This document shows positions 15,522 to 23,860 of a DNA stretch of 64,000 nucleotides, one piece after another. Source of the stretch: Candidatus Rhodoblastus alkanivorans. GTDB taxonomy: Bacteria; Pseudomonadota; Alphaproteobacteria; Rhizobiales; Beijerinckiaceae. The notes under the pieces were generated by a model. It searched no databases, was not told the DNA's origin, and saw nothing but the letters and a program-made list of their open reading frames with translations. A program made the translations under genes and the position numbers. The stretch's first letter is position 1. Each line of letters starts with the position of its first letter. The stretch spans positions 513,501 through 577,500 of the forward strand of contig NZ_JAIVFP010000001.1 of assembly GCF_022760755.1 (NCBI RefSeq), given 5' to 3'.

Positions 15522-17432
15522 TCATTCCGGGTGCTTGAACGCCATCAGTCCATGGCGCCGGATCTGGCGGTGGATCGTGGTGCGATCGACGCCGCGAAGG
15601 CGCGCGACGTGGGATACGTTCCAGCGGTTGCGACGCAGGTCGGCAAGGAGTTCCTCGGCGGAGTCCGCGATTTGTTTCTTGCCGACATTGCCGCAAAGAA
15701 TGCGCTCCGGGAGATCGTCGAGCTGGATCAAATCGCCTTCCGCCACCGCGCAGGCATAGTCCAGCGCGTTGATGAGTTCGCGAACGTTTCCCGGCCAGTC
15801 ATATTGCCGGATTCGCGCCCAGGCCGCGGGGGAAAGCGTGAAGCTGCGGCCGCATTGCGCGCGACGCTCGGCGAGCATTTTCTCCGTGAGCCAGTCGAAA
15901 TCCATGCGCTCGCGCAGCGGCGGCAATTTCAGCACGGCGCCGCTGAGGCGGAAATAGAGGTCTTCGCGGAAATTTCCGCTCTTGATCAGCTCGACGAGAT
16001 CGCGATGGGTCGCGGCGATCACGCGGATGTCGACCGGAATCGGCCGCGTCGCGCCAACTGGCGTCAATTCGCGCTCGGCGAGGACGCGCAGCAGGCGCGT
16101 TTGCGACGCCAGCGGCATGTCGCCGATTTCGTCAAGGAACAAGGTCCCGCCATTGGCTTCGAGCACGAGGCCCTTCTTGCCCTTGGTCTTCGCGCCCGTG
16201 AACGAGCCCGCCTCGTGGCCGAACAATTCGCTCTCGATCAGACCTTCGGGAAGAGCTGCGCAATTCACGGCGATAAAGGGCTTTCCGGCGCGCGGGCTCA
16301 CATTGTGCAAGGCCTTGGTGAAATATTCCTTGCCGGCGCCGGTCTCGCCCTGGATCAGAAGGCCCATCTGCGTGTTGACCAGCTTGGCCGCGCGCGACAG
16401 GACGTTGCGCATCGCGTCGTCCTCGCCCGCCAGCGCCGCCAGGCCTGCCGGCAAAGGCCGCTCGCGCTGGGCCGGACCAGGCGCTCTTTTTGGCGGCGGC
16501 AAAGCCTGGCCGAACAAGGACCGTCCGCTTCGCCGCAGACGCAGTCCGCGCTGTTCGCTCGGCCGCGAATGAACGTAAAACGGAAAATCATCCACCGTGC
16601 ATTCGAAAATATCGGAGATGTAAAATGCGCGCGGCGATTTCGACGGATCGCTCGCCGCCGCTTCCTGTTGCATGAGAATGCGCGCCTGATTGTTCACCCC
16701 GATCACGCGTCCGGCGCCATCGACCGCAATGACGACATCGGGATCGACGTCCGCGAATTCCGGGCAGCTGGCGAGGCGCAGGATCCATTCGCTGCGAAAG
16801 CGGTTGAGGAGGTGCGCCGTCTCGATCTTGTGCGCGAAGGATTTCACCAATTGCATGGCGAGAAACTGGCTGGCCTTCGGCTCGGGCGACCGCAACGCGG
16901 AAATGTCGAGCACCGCCGCCACTTTGCCGGAGGGATCGTAAATGGGAGCGGCCGTGCATGTCAGCGGAATATGCGTGGCGTCGAAATGATCGGTCTGATG
17001 GACGGTCAAGGCCTCGCCCGTCATGATGCACGTGCCGACAGCGCAGGTGCCGGCGTGAGTTTCGTTCCAGTCGGAGCCGAGATAGAGGCCCGCCCTGCGG
17101 CAATTATTGTCGAAGGTCGGATCGCCCATGAAATCGACGGTGACGCCGCTCGCGTCCGTCAGCAGCAGGACATAGCCGAGCCCGGACACCTGGCGGTAAA
17201 GCGTCTCGACGCCGAAGCGCGCCGTGTGGAGGAATTCGTCCATCGCATCGCGGCATTCGCGCAATTGTCCTTGGGTGAGGATGCGCGCCTCACGCAACAC
17301 GGTCGGGTCGAGCTTGTGCTCGGCCACGCAGCGCAGCCAGGATTCGTGGATGATCGTGTCGCGCCGCGAATTTTGCTCGGCCGCCGCGCGCATGAGTTCG
17401 TCAATATGGTCTGATTGCGCGCCGTGCGCCAT
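15522..17432 (-). CDS. acoR: AcoR-type sigma-54-dependent transcriptional activator
   Basis: The ATG at 17432 has GGGGAGG 7 nt upstream and gives 636 residues. A GAF-type sensor region at about 50-220 (GYVLLLTDASGVTVDF; GTNxxG-like AGTCAVGTCIMTGEALTVHQTDHF) is followed by a PAS-like stretch. The AAA+ domain has Walker A GETGAGKE, the sigma-54 contact loop GSFTGA (usual GAFTGA), Walker B GGTLFLDEIGDM and the R-finger region FREDLYFRL. A Fis-type helix-turn-helix ends the protein (NVSHVARLRGVDRTTIHRQIRRHGL). AcoR proteins sense acetoin-type inducers. It sits between the two sigma-54 promoters that it probably controls. Confidence 0.93.
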   Translation of the reverse strand: MAHGAQSDHIDELMRAAAEQNSRRDTIIHESWLRCVAEHKLDPTVLREARILTQGQLRECRDAMDEFLHTARFGVETLYRQVSGLGYVLLLTDASGVTVDFMGDPTFDNNCRRAGLYLGSDWNETHAGTCAVGTCIMTGEALTVHQTDHFDATHIPLTCTAAPIYDPSGKVAAVLDISALRSPEPKASQFLAMQLVKSFAHKIETAHLLNRFRSEWILRLASCPEFADVDPDVVIAVDGAGRVIGVNNQARILMQQEAAASDPSKSPRAFYISDIFECTVDDFPFYVHSRPSEQRGLRLRRSGRSLFGQALPPPKRAPGPAQRERPLPAGLAALAGEDDAMRNVLSRAAKLVNTQMGLLIQGETGAGKEYFTKALHNVSPRAGKPFIAVNCAALPEGLIESELFGHEAGSFTGAKTKGKKGLVLEANGGTLFLDEIGDMPLASQTRLLRVLAERELTPVGATRPIPVDIRVIAATHRDLVELIKSGNFREDLYFRLSGAVLKLPPLRERMDFDWLTEKMLAERRAQCGRSFTLSPAAWARIRQYDWPGNVRELINALDYACAVAEGDLIQLDDLPERILCGNVGKKQIADSAEELLADLRRNRWNVSHVARLRGVDRTTIHRQIRRHGLMAFKHPE

Positions 17433-17547
17433 CACGATCCTCCCCGTCCCCGCGGCATGTTCTTTTCGCGGGCGATTTTTCGTTTCTTTTTTCTTAAACG
17501 GCAACGATCTCATTAATTTGCCGCGCCATCAACCTGAGGCGTTTCGC

Positions 17548-17590
17548 GCGCCACACGTGTGGCGCCGCCGCCTCGCCAGCGGCGCCGCGG
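17548..17590 (+). promoter_or_regulatory. Palindromic upstream activating elements of the FMO operon
   Basis: A perfect 18-bp palindrome GCGCCACACGTGTGGCGC (17548-17565) is followed by GCGGCGCCGCGG (17579-17590). The palindrome centre is 84.5 bp from the sigma-54 element, exactly one helical turn (10.5 bp) less than at acoX. It may also autoregulate acoR, whose start is 116 bp away on the other strand. Confidence 0.62.
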
Positions 17591-17640
17591 CTTGGCGAAT
17601 AACATAATGATAAAAAATGATTTTCGTTGTTTTTTTCTCC

Positions 17641-17656
17641 TGGCGCCAGCCTTGCT
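17641..17656 (+). promoter_or_regulatory. Sigma-54 promoter of the FMO/PQQ-ADH operon
   Basis: TGGCGC-CAGCC-TTGCT matches the sigma-54 consensus with exact spacing and differs from the acoX promoter only in the 5-bp spacer. The predicted transcript start is near 17667, leaving about 68 nt of leader before the start at 17735. Confidence 0.88.
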
Positions 17657-17734
17657 CTTACCTTCGGCAGCTTCGATCGCAACATCGAGCCCAAGAACGA
17701 TACGCGCCGCGAGTCGGCGACAGGGAGTTTGCAT

Positions 17735-19540
17735 ATGCGGGACAAGGCGACGGCGACGGCGATTGCAACGGATGTTCTGGATCGCCTCGGCGCGGCGTTG
17801 GCCATGGCGGATGTCACGGCCGCGCTCGAGCTCTTCCAGACGGATTGCTACTGGCGGGATCTGGTGGCGTTCACATGGAACCTCAAGACCCTTGAAGGCC
17901 GCGAGCGGATCGGCGAAATGCTGCGCACGCAACTCGGCGAGGCGCGCCCCGAAAACTGGCGCGTCGCGGATGGCGAGCAGGCCGTCGAGTCCGGCGATGT
18001 GATCGAAAGCTGGATCCAGTTCGAAACGGCCTTGGCGCGGGGCTATGGCCATGTCCGCATCAAGGACGGGCGCATCTGGACCCTGCTCACAACCATGCAG
18101 GAGTTGAAGGGTTTCGAGGAGCCGATGGGCTACAGGCGCCCGGCCGGCGCCCGGCACGGCATCGACCCCAGCCGCAAGACCTGGGCCGAGGGCCGTGCGC
18201 AGGAAGAGGCTGAGCTGGGTTTTTCCCGCCAGCCCTATTGCCTGATCATTGGCGGTGGACAGGGCGGCATCGCTTTGGCGGCGCGCCTGCGGCAACTCGA
18301 CGTGCCGACCATCGTCATCGACAAGCACGAGCGCCCCGGCGACCAGTGGCGCAAGCGATACAAGTCGCTCTGTCTCCACGACCCGGTCTGGTACGATCAC
18401 CTTCCCTATTTGCCTTTCCCCGCGAACTGGCCGGTGTTCGCGCCCAAGGACAAGATCGCCGATTGGCTGGAAATGTACGCCAAGGTGATGGAGATCAATT
18501 ACTGGCCGTCGACCGAATGCGTGAAATGCTCTTACGACGAAGCCGCGCAGGAATGGACGGTGACGGTCCGCCGCGAAGGCCGCGAACTGGTGCTGAAGCC
18601 CAAGCAACTCGTGCTTGCCACCGGCATGTCCGGCAAGCCGAACCTGCCGAAATTTCCCGGCATGGACATCTTCAAGGGCGAGCAGCAGCATAGCTCGCAG
18701 CATCCCGGCCCCGACGCTTATCGGGGCAAGAAGGTGGTGGTCGTCGGCGGCAACAATTCGGCGCATGACATCTGCGCGGCTCTGTGGGAAGGCGGCGCCG
18801 ACGTGACCATGGTCCAGCGCTCGTCAACCCATATCGTGAAATCGGAATCGCTGACGGAGATCGGCCTTGGCGATCTCTATTCGGAGCGCGCCGTCGAGGC
18901 CGGAATGACGACGAAGAAGGCGGATCTGACTTTCGCCTCTATGCCCTACAAGATCATGAATCAGTTCCAGATTCCGGTCTATGATCAGATTCGCGAGCGC
19001 GACGCCGACTTTTACAAAAGGCTGGAGTCCGCCGGATTCATGCTCGATTTCGGCGATGACGGCTCAGGCCTGTTCATGAAATATCTGCGGCGCGGCTCAG
19101 GCTATTACATTGACGTCGGCGCCTGCGATCTGGTCGCCGATGGCCGCATCAAGCTCAAGAGCGGCGTCAATGTCGCGCGCCTCACGGAGAACGCCGTCGT
19201 CCTGACCGACGGAACGGAATTGCCCGCCGATCTGGTGGTCTACGCCACCGGCTTCAGCTCGATGAACGGTTGGGCCGCCGATCTGATCTCGCAGGAAGTC
19301 GCAGACCGGATCGGCAAGGTCTGGGGCTTGGGCTCGAACACCAGCAAGGACCCCGGCCCCTGGGAGGGCGAACTGCGCAACATGTGGAAGCCGACGCAGC
19401 AGGAAGGGCTGTGGCTCCATGGCGGGAACCTCCACCAGTCGCGCCATTACTCGCTCTATCTGGCCCTCCAGCTGAAAGCACGGATGGAAGGGCTTCCGAT
19501 CCCCGTCTACGGACTACAAACCGTCCATCATTTGTCCTGA
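17735..19540 (+). CDS. Flavin monooxygenase with N-terminal NTF2/SnoaL-like domain
   Basis: The ATG at 17735 (GGGAG 8 nt upstream) gives 601 residues. Upstream in-frame starts would overlap the sigma-54 promoter. Residues 1-165 look like a SnoaL/NTF2-type domain (ALAMADVTAALELFQTDCYWRDLVAF). From about 170 the FMO part begins, with a FAD motif CLIIGGGQGG, DKHERPGDQWRKRY, an NADPH-type motif VVVVGGNNSAHD near 337, and ATGF (YATGFSSMNGW) near 503. Such enzymes insert oxygen into ketones or heteroatoms. The first-gene position in a sigma-54 operon with an alcohol dehydrogenase points to a ketone step, but the true substrate is unknown. Confidence 0.82.
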   Translation: MRDKATATAIATDVLDRLGAALAMADVTAALELFQTDCYWRDLVAFTWNLKTLEGRERIGEMLRTQLGEARPENWRVADGEQAVESGDVIESWIQFETALARGYGHVRIKDGRIWTLLTTMQELKGFEEPMGYRRPAGARHGIDPSRKTWAEGRAQEEAELGFSRQPYCLIIGGGQGGIALAARLRQLDVPTIVIDKHERPGDQWRKRYKSLCLHDPVWYDHLPYLPFPANWPVFAPKDKIADWLEMYAKVMEINYWPSTECVKCSYDEAAQEWTVTVRREGRELVLKPKQLVLATGMSGKPNLPKFPGMDIFKGEQQHSSQHPGPDAYRGKKVVVVGGNNSAHDICAALWEGGADVTMVQRSSTHIVKSESLTEIGLGDLYSERAVEAGMTTKKADLTFASMPYKIMNQFQIPVYDQIRERDADFYKRLESAGFMLDFGDDGSGLFMKYLRRGSGYYIDVGACDLVADGRIKLKSGVNVARLTENAVVLTDGTELPADLVVYATGFSSMNGWAADLISQEVADRIGKVWGLGSNTSKDPGPWEGELRNMWKPTQQEGLWLHGGNLHQSRHYSLYLALQLKARMEGLPIPVYGLQTVHHLS

Positions 19541-19662
19541 GTTCACCGAAGCGAGCGGCGGCTCGATCCCGCGCGAGCAATCGCGCGGGGCTGGCGCCGG
19601 CTTGCCGAAAACCTGGCCGCGGTACGGCCACAACCAAAACGAAAGCGAAGAGGAAACGGTCA

Positions 19663-21342
19663 ATGACATTTCAATCCAACGTCAGTCTGCGCATGTTGGC
19701 GCTCGCGTTGACTGCGACGGCCGCGCCCGTCGCGGTCCATGCCGAAAGCGTCAAGGAAATGGGAATGGCCGCGCCCAACGACTGGCCGCAATATCATCGC
19801 ACCGGCGCGGCCTGGCGCTACAGCCCGCTCGACCAGATCAACCAGAGCAATGTGAAGAAGCTCACGGTCGCGTGGATCGCTCAGCCGGGCGACATCACCA
19901 AGGGCTTGCAGGCGACGCCGATCGAGGTCGACGGCGTGCTGTATTACATCGGCCCGTACAATCACGTTTACGCCCTCGACGGCGCGACCGGCAAAATCAT
20001 CTGGCAATACCAGCCGAAGCTCGCTCCGATCTCGGACCAATCCTTCTATTCCGCGACAAGCCGCGGCGTCACGGTCGGGCGTGGCAAGGTCTTCATCGGC
20101 TCGCTCGACGGTCGCTTCATCGCCCTCGACCAGAAGACCGGCAAGAAATTGTGGTCGCGCCAGCTTGTCGATCTGAAAACGACCTATGGATCGGTGTTCT
20201 CCTCGCCTCCGCAGCTTGCCGGCGACGTCCTGTTCGGAGGGACGACAGGCGGCGATCAGCCCACGCGCCAGAAGATCTACGCGGTCAACGCCGACACCGG
20301 CGTACCGCTCTGGACCTTCGACACGATTAAGGATGATCCGAAGAGCTGGCCCGGCAAGTCGGGCGACGTCGGCGGCGGCGCCGCGTGGTTGCCCGGCACC
20401 TATGACGAAACGACAGACACGATCTATATCGGCATCGGCAATGCGTCGCCCGACTTCTATGGCATAGGCCGCGAGGGCGACAACAAATACACCAGCAGCC
20501 TGCTCGCGCTCGATCCCAAAACTGGGAAGCTGAAATGGGCTCGGCAGGAAATTCCACATGACGTCTGGGATTACGACGCGCCCTACGAGGCGGTGCTGCT
20601 GCCGACCGGCAACCAAAAGACGCTGATCCATCTTAACAAGGCCGGCTTCGTCTTCGTGATGAACAAGGACAACGGCAAGCTCGAAAATGTCTGGAAGCTT
20701 GTCGACGCACAAAACACGATCAAGAAGATCGACCCGAAGACGGGCGAGTTGATCGGTCGCAACGAGCCCGAGATCGGCAAGACGAAACTGCTTTGTCCGT
20801 GGCTGCTTGGCGGACGCAGCTGGAACCATGGCGCCTATAGCCCCCAGACCGGCTACTGGTATACGAATACCATGGAGGCCTGCAATACGGTGACCTCCAA
20901 GAAGGACGACCCAAGCTCCCTGAAGGCGATAAGCGCGTTGGCGCTTGGCGCCGCCGATCTGGTGACGAAGGCGCCGCCCGGCGGCAAGCCGCTCGGCCGG
21001 CTTGTCGCGGTCGATCCGGTGACCGGCGCCAAGAAATGGAGCGTCGATTACGACATCCCGGCTCTCGGCGCCGTACTCGCGACTGCCGGCGGCTTGGTCG
21101 TGAATGGCGACGTCGAAGGCGACATCCATTTCTATTCCGCGAAAACCGGCAAAGAGCTTTGGCATTTCAACGCCGGCTCTGGCGTCCGCGGCGGCCCGAT
21201 CAGCTATTCGGTCAAGGGCAAGCAATATATCGCGGTTCCGACCGGTCTCGGCTCGGCCGCGGTCGGCTTCATGGCGAGGGCCTTTCCGAAGGTGACGACC
21301 TTGCCTGCAGGCGCCGCGCTCGTCGTCTTCGCCCTGCCGTAA
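19663..21342 (+). CDS. PQQ-dependent alcohol dehydrogenase (quinoprotein)
   Basis: The ATG at 19663 after AGAGGAAAC gives 559 residues with a signal peptide ending VAVHA. Eight-bladed propeller repeats are visible as repeated 'xxLDxxTGKxxWxxQ' units (YALDGATGKIIWQYQP; IALDQKTGKKLWSRQL; LALDPKTGKLKWARQE). The active site segment is IPHDVWDYDAPYEAVLL: the first Asp is the catalytic base, and the Asp two residues later is the extra ligand seen in lanthanide-type enzymes. A metal Asn candidate is in GIGNASPDFYG. No adjacent Cys pair, the usual MDH disulfide, is present. It acts in the periplasm, passing electrons to a cytochrome c, presumably the next gene. Confidence 0.9.
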   Translation: MTFQSNVSLRMLALALTATAAPVAVHAESVKEMGMAAPNDWPQYHRTGAAWRYSPLDQINQSNVKKLTVAWIAQPGDITKGLQATPIEVDGVLYYIGPYNHVYALDGATGKIIWQYQPKLAPISDQSFYSATSRGVTVGRGKVFIGSLDGRFIALDQKTGKKLWSRQLVDLKTTYGSVFSSPPQLAGDVLFGGTTGGDQPTRQKIYAVNADTGVPLWTFDTIKDDPKSWPGKSGDVGGGAAWLPGTYDETTDTIYIGIGNASPDFYGIGREGDNKYTSSLLALDPKTGKLKWARQEIPHDVWDYDAPYEAVLLPTGNQKTLIHLNKAGFVFVMNKDNGKLENVWKLVDAQNTIKKIDPKTGELIGRNEPEIGKTKLLCPWLLGGRSWNHGAYSPQTGYWYTNTMEACNTVTSKKDDPSSLKAISALALGAADLVTKAPPGGKPLGRLVAVDPVTGAKKWSVDYDIPALGAVLATAGGLVVNGDVEGDIHFYSAKTGKELWHFNAGSGVRGGPISYSVKGKQYIAVPTGLGSAAVGFMARAFPKVTTLPAGAALVVFALP

Positions 21343-21406
21343 GCCAATCCGATGAATAACCTTGGGGCGGCGACCGTCGCCGCCCCGCATGATCGAAGAG
21401 CGAAAA

Positions 21407-21775
21407 ATGGTTCGCACGAAAATCCTGCCCGTCCTTTTCTGCCTGACGACGCTGTCTGGCGCGGCGCGCGCGGAAAACAAGCCGCCGTTCGACCTGAACG
21501 ACCCCAAGCGGATCGAGATGGGCAAACTACGCTTTGAAACCTCCTGTGCTGGCTATTGCCACGGTTTCGACGGCGTAGGCGGGACCGCGCCCGCCTTCAA
21601 GGCCCGCGGCGACGATCTCGATCCCAACTACGCCTTCGAAACCATCACCAATGGACGCAAGGGCCATCACGCGGTGATGCCGCGTTGGGGCGGCGCCTAC
21701 ACGCCCGAGCAGATCTGGGAACTCGTCGCCTATCTGGAATTCCTGGCTAAAGAGAAGCCTGACCAAAAGAACTGA
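21407..21775 (+). CDS. Small periplasmic cytochrome c with CX3CH heme motif
   Basis: The ATG at 21407 gives 122 residues with signal peptide TKILPVLFCLTTLSGAARA. The heme site is ETSCAGYCHGFDGVGG, with three residues between the cysteines instead of two. The axial Met is likely in HHAVMPRWGG, and the fold ends with YTPEQIWELVAYLEFLA, as in class I cytochromes. It is 64 bp after the quinoprotein gene and 22 bp before the channel gene. It is the probable electron acceptor of the alcohol dehydrogenase (context inference). Confidence 0.85.
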   Translation: MVRTKILPVLFCLTTLSGAARAENKPPFDLNDPKRIEMGKLRFETSCAGYCHGFDGVGGTAPAFKARGDDLDPNYAFETITNGRKGHHAVMPRWGGAYTPEQIWELVAYLEFLAKEKPDQKN

Positions 21776-21797
21776 TCCTATTGTCGGAGGGGGAAAC

Positions 21798-22676
21798 ATG
21801 AAAACGACGAAAATGAAATTGCGCCGTCTCGCGCTGGGTGCGGGCTTGACGGCTCCTTTTGCGGCATGTGCGCCCGCGCAAGCGTCCGACATCACTTTCG
21901 CGGTGATCGGTCCGCAGGAATACAATCTCCCCGTCAACTTCCAGCCGTTCAACGTCTTCGTCCAATATGGCGAATACAACAGCCAGGCGCAGGCCTGGAG
22001 CCCGTTGGGCGGTCTCTATCCGACGACCAACAGCAATCTTTTCGTCGGCCTGTCGAAATATGTCCGCTTCTTCACTCTCGACGGCTTGCCCAATGTCGGC
22101 CTCGCCTACGAGATCATCGTGCCAGAAGTGCTGGTCACTCTACCCGGCGGCAGCGTCGGCGGAATCGGCGATCCGCTGACCGGTCCCGCGGTCTGGATCA
22201 AGCCGAACTCGAACAGCACCTTCGGCGTGCAGAGCTTCGTCCAGTTTCCGGTCGGCAACACCGATGTCAGCAATCACTATTGGGCCAATTATTCGACGAT
22301 CTTCTTTGACTGGCAGTCGACGCTGCTGAGCTTTACCGGCGACTCCGGCGCGGTTTTCCGCTCGATCCAGACCGCGCCGGGCGCGCCCCGCATCAACGAG
22401 GGAACGACGCTTTTCACCAACCTGCGGCTGGGCTGGAAAGCCACGAAATTCTGGGAGCCTTTCGTCGCTTTCGACTGGCAGACGACCGCCGCCGCCAATT
22501 ATGCCAATGGCGGCGGCGTCGCGGCGCCCGCCAATGCGGAAACCGCGCTCGGCGTCGGCGTCATGGCCCATTTCTCCGATGCGGCGTCGCTTACCGTCCG
22601 GTATTCGCATGATATCCAGGGCTACAACACAATCGGCACCAATGGCGCCTATATGAAATTCGCCTACGTCTGGTGA
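21798..22676 (+). CDS. Outer-membrane channel-like protein (phenol MetA-pathway family)
   Basis: This 292-residue protein has a signal peptide (LALGAGLTAPFAACAPAQA) followed by alternating beta-strand-like segments (FNVFVQYGEYNSQAQAW; LFTNLRLGWKATKFWEPFVAFDW) and a terminal strand ending in aromatic Trp (AYMKFAYVW). It resembles the SphA/'MetA-pathway' group of outer-membrane proteins found in hydrocarbon and alcohol operons, thought to take up hydrophobic substrates. It is the last gene of the operon, followed by a clear terminator. The start has GGAGGGGG close upstream. Confidence 0.7.
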   Translation: MKTTKMKLRRLALGAGLTAPFAACAPAQASDITFAVIGPQEYNLPVNFQPFNVFVQYGEYNSQAQAWSPLGGLYPTTNSNLFVGLSKYVRFFTLDGLPNVGLAYEIIVPEVLVTLPGGSVGGIGDPLTGPAVWIKPNSNSTFGVQSFVQFPVGNTDVSNHYWANYSTIFFDWQSTLLSFTGDSGAVFRSIQTAPGAPRINEGTTLFTNLRLGWKATKFWEPFVAFDWQTTAAANYANGGGVAAPANAETALGVGVMAHFSDAASLTVRYSHDIQGYNTIGTNGAYMKFAYVW

Positions 22677-22750
22677 AGGAACGCGCCCGAGGCTTGATCG
22701 GGCCTGGAACGATCGTCCTCCCTCCCCGTTCGTTTCGGTCTCGCATCATG

Positions 22751-22779
22751 AAATCCCGGCTTCGGCCGGGATTTTTTTG
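22751..22779 (+). terminator. Rho-independent terminator of the FMO operon
   Basis: The hairpin ATCCCGGC-TTCG-GCCGGGAT has an 8-bp stem and a stable tetraloop. It is followed by seven T, 77 bp after the stop of the channel gene. Confidence 0.93.
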
Positions 22780-22807
22780 GGATTATCCATTTGAAAAATA
22801 AAGTATA

Positions 22808-22884
<77 letters not shown>

Positions 22885-22929
22885 GCGGGAGCGCGCTCTG
22901 CCTATCACAAATTTCTCCGCGAAAAAACC

Positions 22930-23799
22930 ATGGCGCGCACAATCATGGTAAGCATTCGCGTCGTCGTTCGCCGCGCGGTCCTCATGCGCCTCATTCGTCG
23001 CGCCTTTGCCTGCCTGATCTGGTTTGCGGCGCCGGTTTGCGCCCGGGCCGCCGCCATGGACTGCCGCGGCGCGGGCGCGATCGAAACGGCGCGGCTTGGG
23101 CGGGTGGACGCGCGGCTCGACATCGTTTTCGCGGACGGCCGCGTGATTTATTTCCCCTCCATCGAGCCGCCGCGCGCAACGCCCGCCGAGCCGGGCCTGC
23201 CGCAGGAGGTCGCCCGGCAGTTGACGTCCTTGTTGCGCGACGGGACGCTACGGATGCAGGTCCTGGGCGCGGCGGACCGCTGGGGGCGCGTTCCGGCGCG
23301 GCTTTTCATCGCTGATTCGCGCGAATCAACGGACGAGACGCTCGTCGCCGCCGGTCTCGCCATGGTCAGCGCCGATCCCGGCGCCTGCGCCGAAGGCCCG
23401 AAGGCCGCCGAGGCCGAGGCGCGGGCCGCGAAACTGGGAATTTGGGCCGATCCGGCTTTTGCCGTGCTCTCGGGGGACGATGCGGCGGCCTTCGTGTCGC
23501 GCGGCGGGACTTTGGCCATCGTCGAGGGGCGGATACGCTCTATCGGTCACGGCTTCAGCCGGACTTATCTGAATTTCGCCGGCCGCCGCGGCGCCGCGCT
23601 CGTCATATCCAAGCGGAGCCGGCGAGCTTTCGAACGGGCCGGATTTGACGAGAAAAGCTTGAAAGGCCGCCGGGTCCGCGCGCGGGGCGTGGTGGAGATC
23701 GGCGCCTCGCCGCAAATCCAATTGTTCCATCCCGGCCAAATCGAGTTTATGGAAGAGGCGTCGCAGGCGGGCGCGCCCAAGAAGGAAGATTCGCCCTGA
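22930..23799 (+). CDS. Thermonuclease (SNase)-like family protein, exported
   Basis: From the first ATG beyond the tRNA (22930; 22984 is an alternative that begins right at the signal peptide RLIRRAFACLIWFAAPVCARA) the protein has about 289 residues. It has a beta-barrel nuclease-like core: DGRVIYFPSIEPPR, AADRWGRVPARLFIAD, VAAGLAMVSAD, and EAEARAAKLGIWAD, which matches the end of SNase domains (A+...GlW). The usual catalytic Arg/Asp/Glu triad is not clearly complete, so nuclease activity is uncertain. The C-terminal half (FSRTYLNFAGRRG; FEKAGFDEKSLKGRRVRARGVV-like) resembles an OB-fold extension. Confidence 0.68.
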   Translation: MARTIMVSIRVVVRRAVLMRLIRRAFACLIWFAAPVCARAAAMDCRGAGAIETARLGRVDARLDIVFADGRVIYFPSIEPPRATPAEPGLPQEVARQLTSLLRDGTLRMQVLGAADRWGRVPARLFIADSRESTDETLVAAGLAMVSADPGACAEGPKAAEAEARAAKLGIWADPAFAVLSGDDAAAFVSRGGTLAIVEGRIRSIGHGFSRTYLNFAGRRGAALVISKRSRRAFERAGFDEKSLKGRRVRARGVVEIGASPQIQLFHPGQIEFMEEASQAGAPKKEDSP

Positions 23800-23860
23800 G
23801 CGGAATAGATTGGATTTCATTGCAGCGCCGGCCAGGGCGCAGGACCAGAGCGGCGGATTG

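Noticed and set aside
15408-17414. 668-codon plus-strand open frame opposite acoR
   Set aside because: Antisense shadow of a clear sigma-54 activator. It has no motifs and would cross the mapped promoter elements.
19663-21342. Calling the quinoprotein methanol dehydrogenase MxaF or XoxF
   Set aside because: It lacks the adjacent Cys pair, and no mxa/xox partner genes are present. A general PQQ alcohol dehydrogenase call is safer.
19660-21525. 621-codon minus-strand frame opposite the PQQ alcohol dehydrogenase
   Set aside because: Shadow of a recognised quinoprotein with signal peptide and propeller repeats.
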